Positions 19,024-20,731 of a stretch of 20,731 nucleotides of DNA are shown here, piece after piece (within the stretch, counting starts at the first letter, position 1; the number at the start of each line of letters is the position of its first letter). The position numbers and the translations under genes were made by a program. Source of the DNA: Halocaridina rubra (lineage: Eukaryota > Arthropoda > Malacostraca > Decapoda > Atyidae); assembly GCA_037179515.1 (NCBI GenBank), contig JAXCGZ010019291.1, forward strand, positions 50,001 to 70,731. Reading direction: 5' to 3'. A model generated the notes under the pieces. The model searched no databases. It saw only the letters and a list, made by a program, of their open reading frames with translations, and was not told the DNA's origin.

Positions 19024-20731
19024 GATTGTTATACACAAATGCTGATGGATTAGCTGGTAAGGCAGTAGAATTAAAAGATAGGATTCACAACAGTAAGGCA
19101 GATATAGTAGCAATTACAGACTAAGTTGAGTGAGGACATAAACAGTGTCACAGTTTTTCCTAAGGGCTTCAGAATACTAAGGGTTGAAAGATCTGAGAGG
19201 ACTGGTGGAGGGATAGCACTGCTCATAAGTGAAAGGATTCAAGTTGAAGAAATAAACTTGGCTATAGAAAGTGAGTTCAAGGAATTTCTTGTTGCTCGCA
19301 TAAATACTGGGTCAGAGAGCATTATAAGAACTGTTGTATACAACCCACCAAGGAACCAAAATAGGCTTGAAGTTTATGAGGAAAGTCATATAGGTACTAT
19401 AGAAGTCATAAACTCAGTTGTTAACATGGCACGGGGAAAAAATGTAGGATTTTGATTATGGGAGACTTTAATCATAAAGAGATAGATTGGATAAATCTTG
19501 ACCCACACAGTGGTGAGGACTAATTCGGGGCAAGATTCCTAGATTGCATACAAGGGAATTTTCTATACCAACATGTAATGGAACCAACAAGGGCCAGGGG
19601 TGGGGATGAGCCATCACTACTTGATCTAGTGTTCACAGATAATGTGTTGGATATTGAAAAAATTGAGTATGAACCACCAATTGGAAAGAGTGACCACTGT
19701 GTGTTGTTGATGGAGTATATCATTGAAGATATTCTGCCTGAGAGTAGAGGCACTGAGGACATGAGGAGGAACTATCCGAAAGGAGATTACATCAAAATGA
19801 ATGAGTTTTTTGCAGTTATTGACTGGAGAACCTTATTTTACAACAAATCTGTACAAGAAATGTATGACATCTTTTGTGAGAAATATGGGAAGATAGTAGA
19901 TTGCTGCATACCTGTCACCAAAGTAGGTGTAATTCATGCCAGAGAGAAATGGTTCGATAATGGGTGTAAAAGAGCTAAGGAGTGGAGAGACAAATGCTGG
20001 AAAAGGTATAGGAGGAGAAAAAACATAAATGCCTGGCAAACCTACAAAAGAGCAAGAAATGACTACCTAAGTAAAAGGAGAGAGGCGGAGAGAGACTATG
20101 AGAGGGACATCACCAGGAAGGCTAAAGAAAATCCCAAGCTTTTCCACAGCTTTATCAGAGGAAAACTGAAGGTAAAAGAACAGGTTTTAAGGCTAAAGAG
20201 AGCGGATGGAAGCATCACTGAGACGGATGAAGAGATCTGCAAAGAATTGAACAAGGAGTTTCAGTCAGTATTTACAGTAGAAAATACCCCACCCCCTCAG
20301 ATTGCAGTGATAGAAGCTCAAGGGCCGGTATTAGAGAGCATCAACCTTACAGCCACAGAGGTATGCAAAGCGCTGATGGATTTAGATGTTCATAAAGCTA
20401 CAGGTCCTGATGACATATCCCCTCATGTGCTTAAAAAATGCGCAAACACAATATCAGTGGCACTAAGTATCATATTTAAGGAGTCACTGGAGTCGGGAGA
20501 GATTCCAAGATGCTGGAAACAAGCAAATGTGATACCTATCTTCAAAAAGGGAAGGAGGGATACGGCTCTGAACTATAGACCAGTTTCCTTGACCAGCATA
20601 GTTTGCAAAGTTATGGAGAAAGTACTAAGGAAACATATCTCTCTTCACTTGGAATCCTTCAACTTTTTGTCAGTGAGGCAACATGGCTTCAGAGAAGGTA
20701 GATCAACAGTAACAAACTTAATAGAATTTTA
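19017..20731 (+). pseudogene. LINE ORF2: endonuclease plus reverse transcriptase, broken and partial
   Basis: The endonuclease starts in another frame at 19017 (SLRLLYTNADGLAGK), overlapping the ORF1 end by a few bases. It stops at TAA 19122; the homologous sequence resumes in the next frame (SEDINSVTVFPKGF, GGGIALLISE). Near 19451 it shifts again to LIMGDFNHKEIDW, with a TAA at 19521. The rest is open: LLDLVFTDNVLDIE, the catalytic-type SDH at 19689-19697, a basic linker (KWFDNGCKRAKEW, YKRARNDYLSKRR), then RT motifs KATGPDDISP, WKQANVIPIFKKG, NYRPVSLTSIVCKVMEKVL and QHGFREGRSTVTNL. The sequence ends before the catalytic YADD-type box. The endonuclease nicks target DNA and the RT primes from the nick in intact relatives; this copy should be inactive. 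Confidence 0.9.

Larger units (their letters stand above)
17944..20731 (+). mobile_element. CR1/L2-like non-LTR retrotransposon (LINE), decayed, truncated by the window edge
   Basis: A plus-strand LINE, opposite to the kinase gene. It has a coiled-coil ORF1-like protein, then an apurinic-type endonuclease, then the N-terminal half of a reverse transcriptase. Decay is visible: an in-frame TGA at 18850, a TAA at 19122, a frame change near 19125, another near 19451 and a TAA at 19521. From 19524 to the end one frame stays open. The 5' end is not defined; the T-rich stretch about 17440-17943 may be its untranslated leader. Elements with this ORF1-endonuclease-RT layout are abundant in decapod genomes, which supports the host guess. 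Confidence 0.9.

Overview
Eukaryotic genomic DNA, most likely from an arthropod and probably a decapod crustacean. The reasons are an interrupted animal gene with small exons and kilobase-scale introns, many retroposon fragments, long AC/AT and GA microsatellites, and a LINE whose endonuclease/reverse transcriptase resembles the families I know from crustacean genomes. Nothing looks prokaryotic: there are no operons, rRNA genes or CRISPR arrays. Base composition is AT-rich. Most long stop-to-stop frames in the window are chance or come from repeats.

One host gene can be read, on the minus strand, from 13906 down to at least 4959. It encodes a phosphorylase kinase regulatory subunit, alpha type. 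Four exons (13801..13906, 12026..12161, 10957..11237, 10492..10630) join in a single frame with GT-AG borders and matching phases. A fifth 50-nt exon (4959..5008) continues the frame. Two microexons are possible: 33 nt at 8656..8688, which keeps the phase, and 21 nt at 2126..2146. The N-terminal glucoamylase-like part must lie beyond the right edge and the conserved C-terminal part beyond the left edge.

The introns are full of repeats. They include about ten copies of a tRNA-derived SINE, nearly all in the same orientation as the gene; a second SINE inserted in a minisatellite with a visible target-site duplication; at least five copies of an unnamed dispersed repeat; two 3' ends of a non-LTR retrotransposon; several 35-46 bp minisatellites; and a roughly 1.4-kb element bounded by inverted repeats (14248..15650) that contains a long AC/AT microsatellite.

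The right end (about 17944..20731, plus strand) is a decayed CR1/L2-like LINE: a coiled-coil ORF1-like protein, then an apurinic-type endonuclease and the start of a reverse transcriptase, cut by the window edge. It carries stops and frameshifts and is probably a dead copy.

I do not see a new biological system here. The points most worth following up are the microexon splicing of the kinase subunit, the inverted-repeat element, the SINE-in-minisatellite insertion and the unnamed dispersed repeat family.
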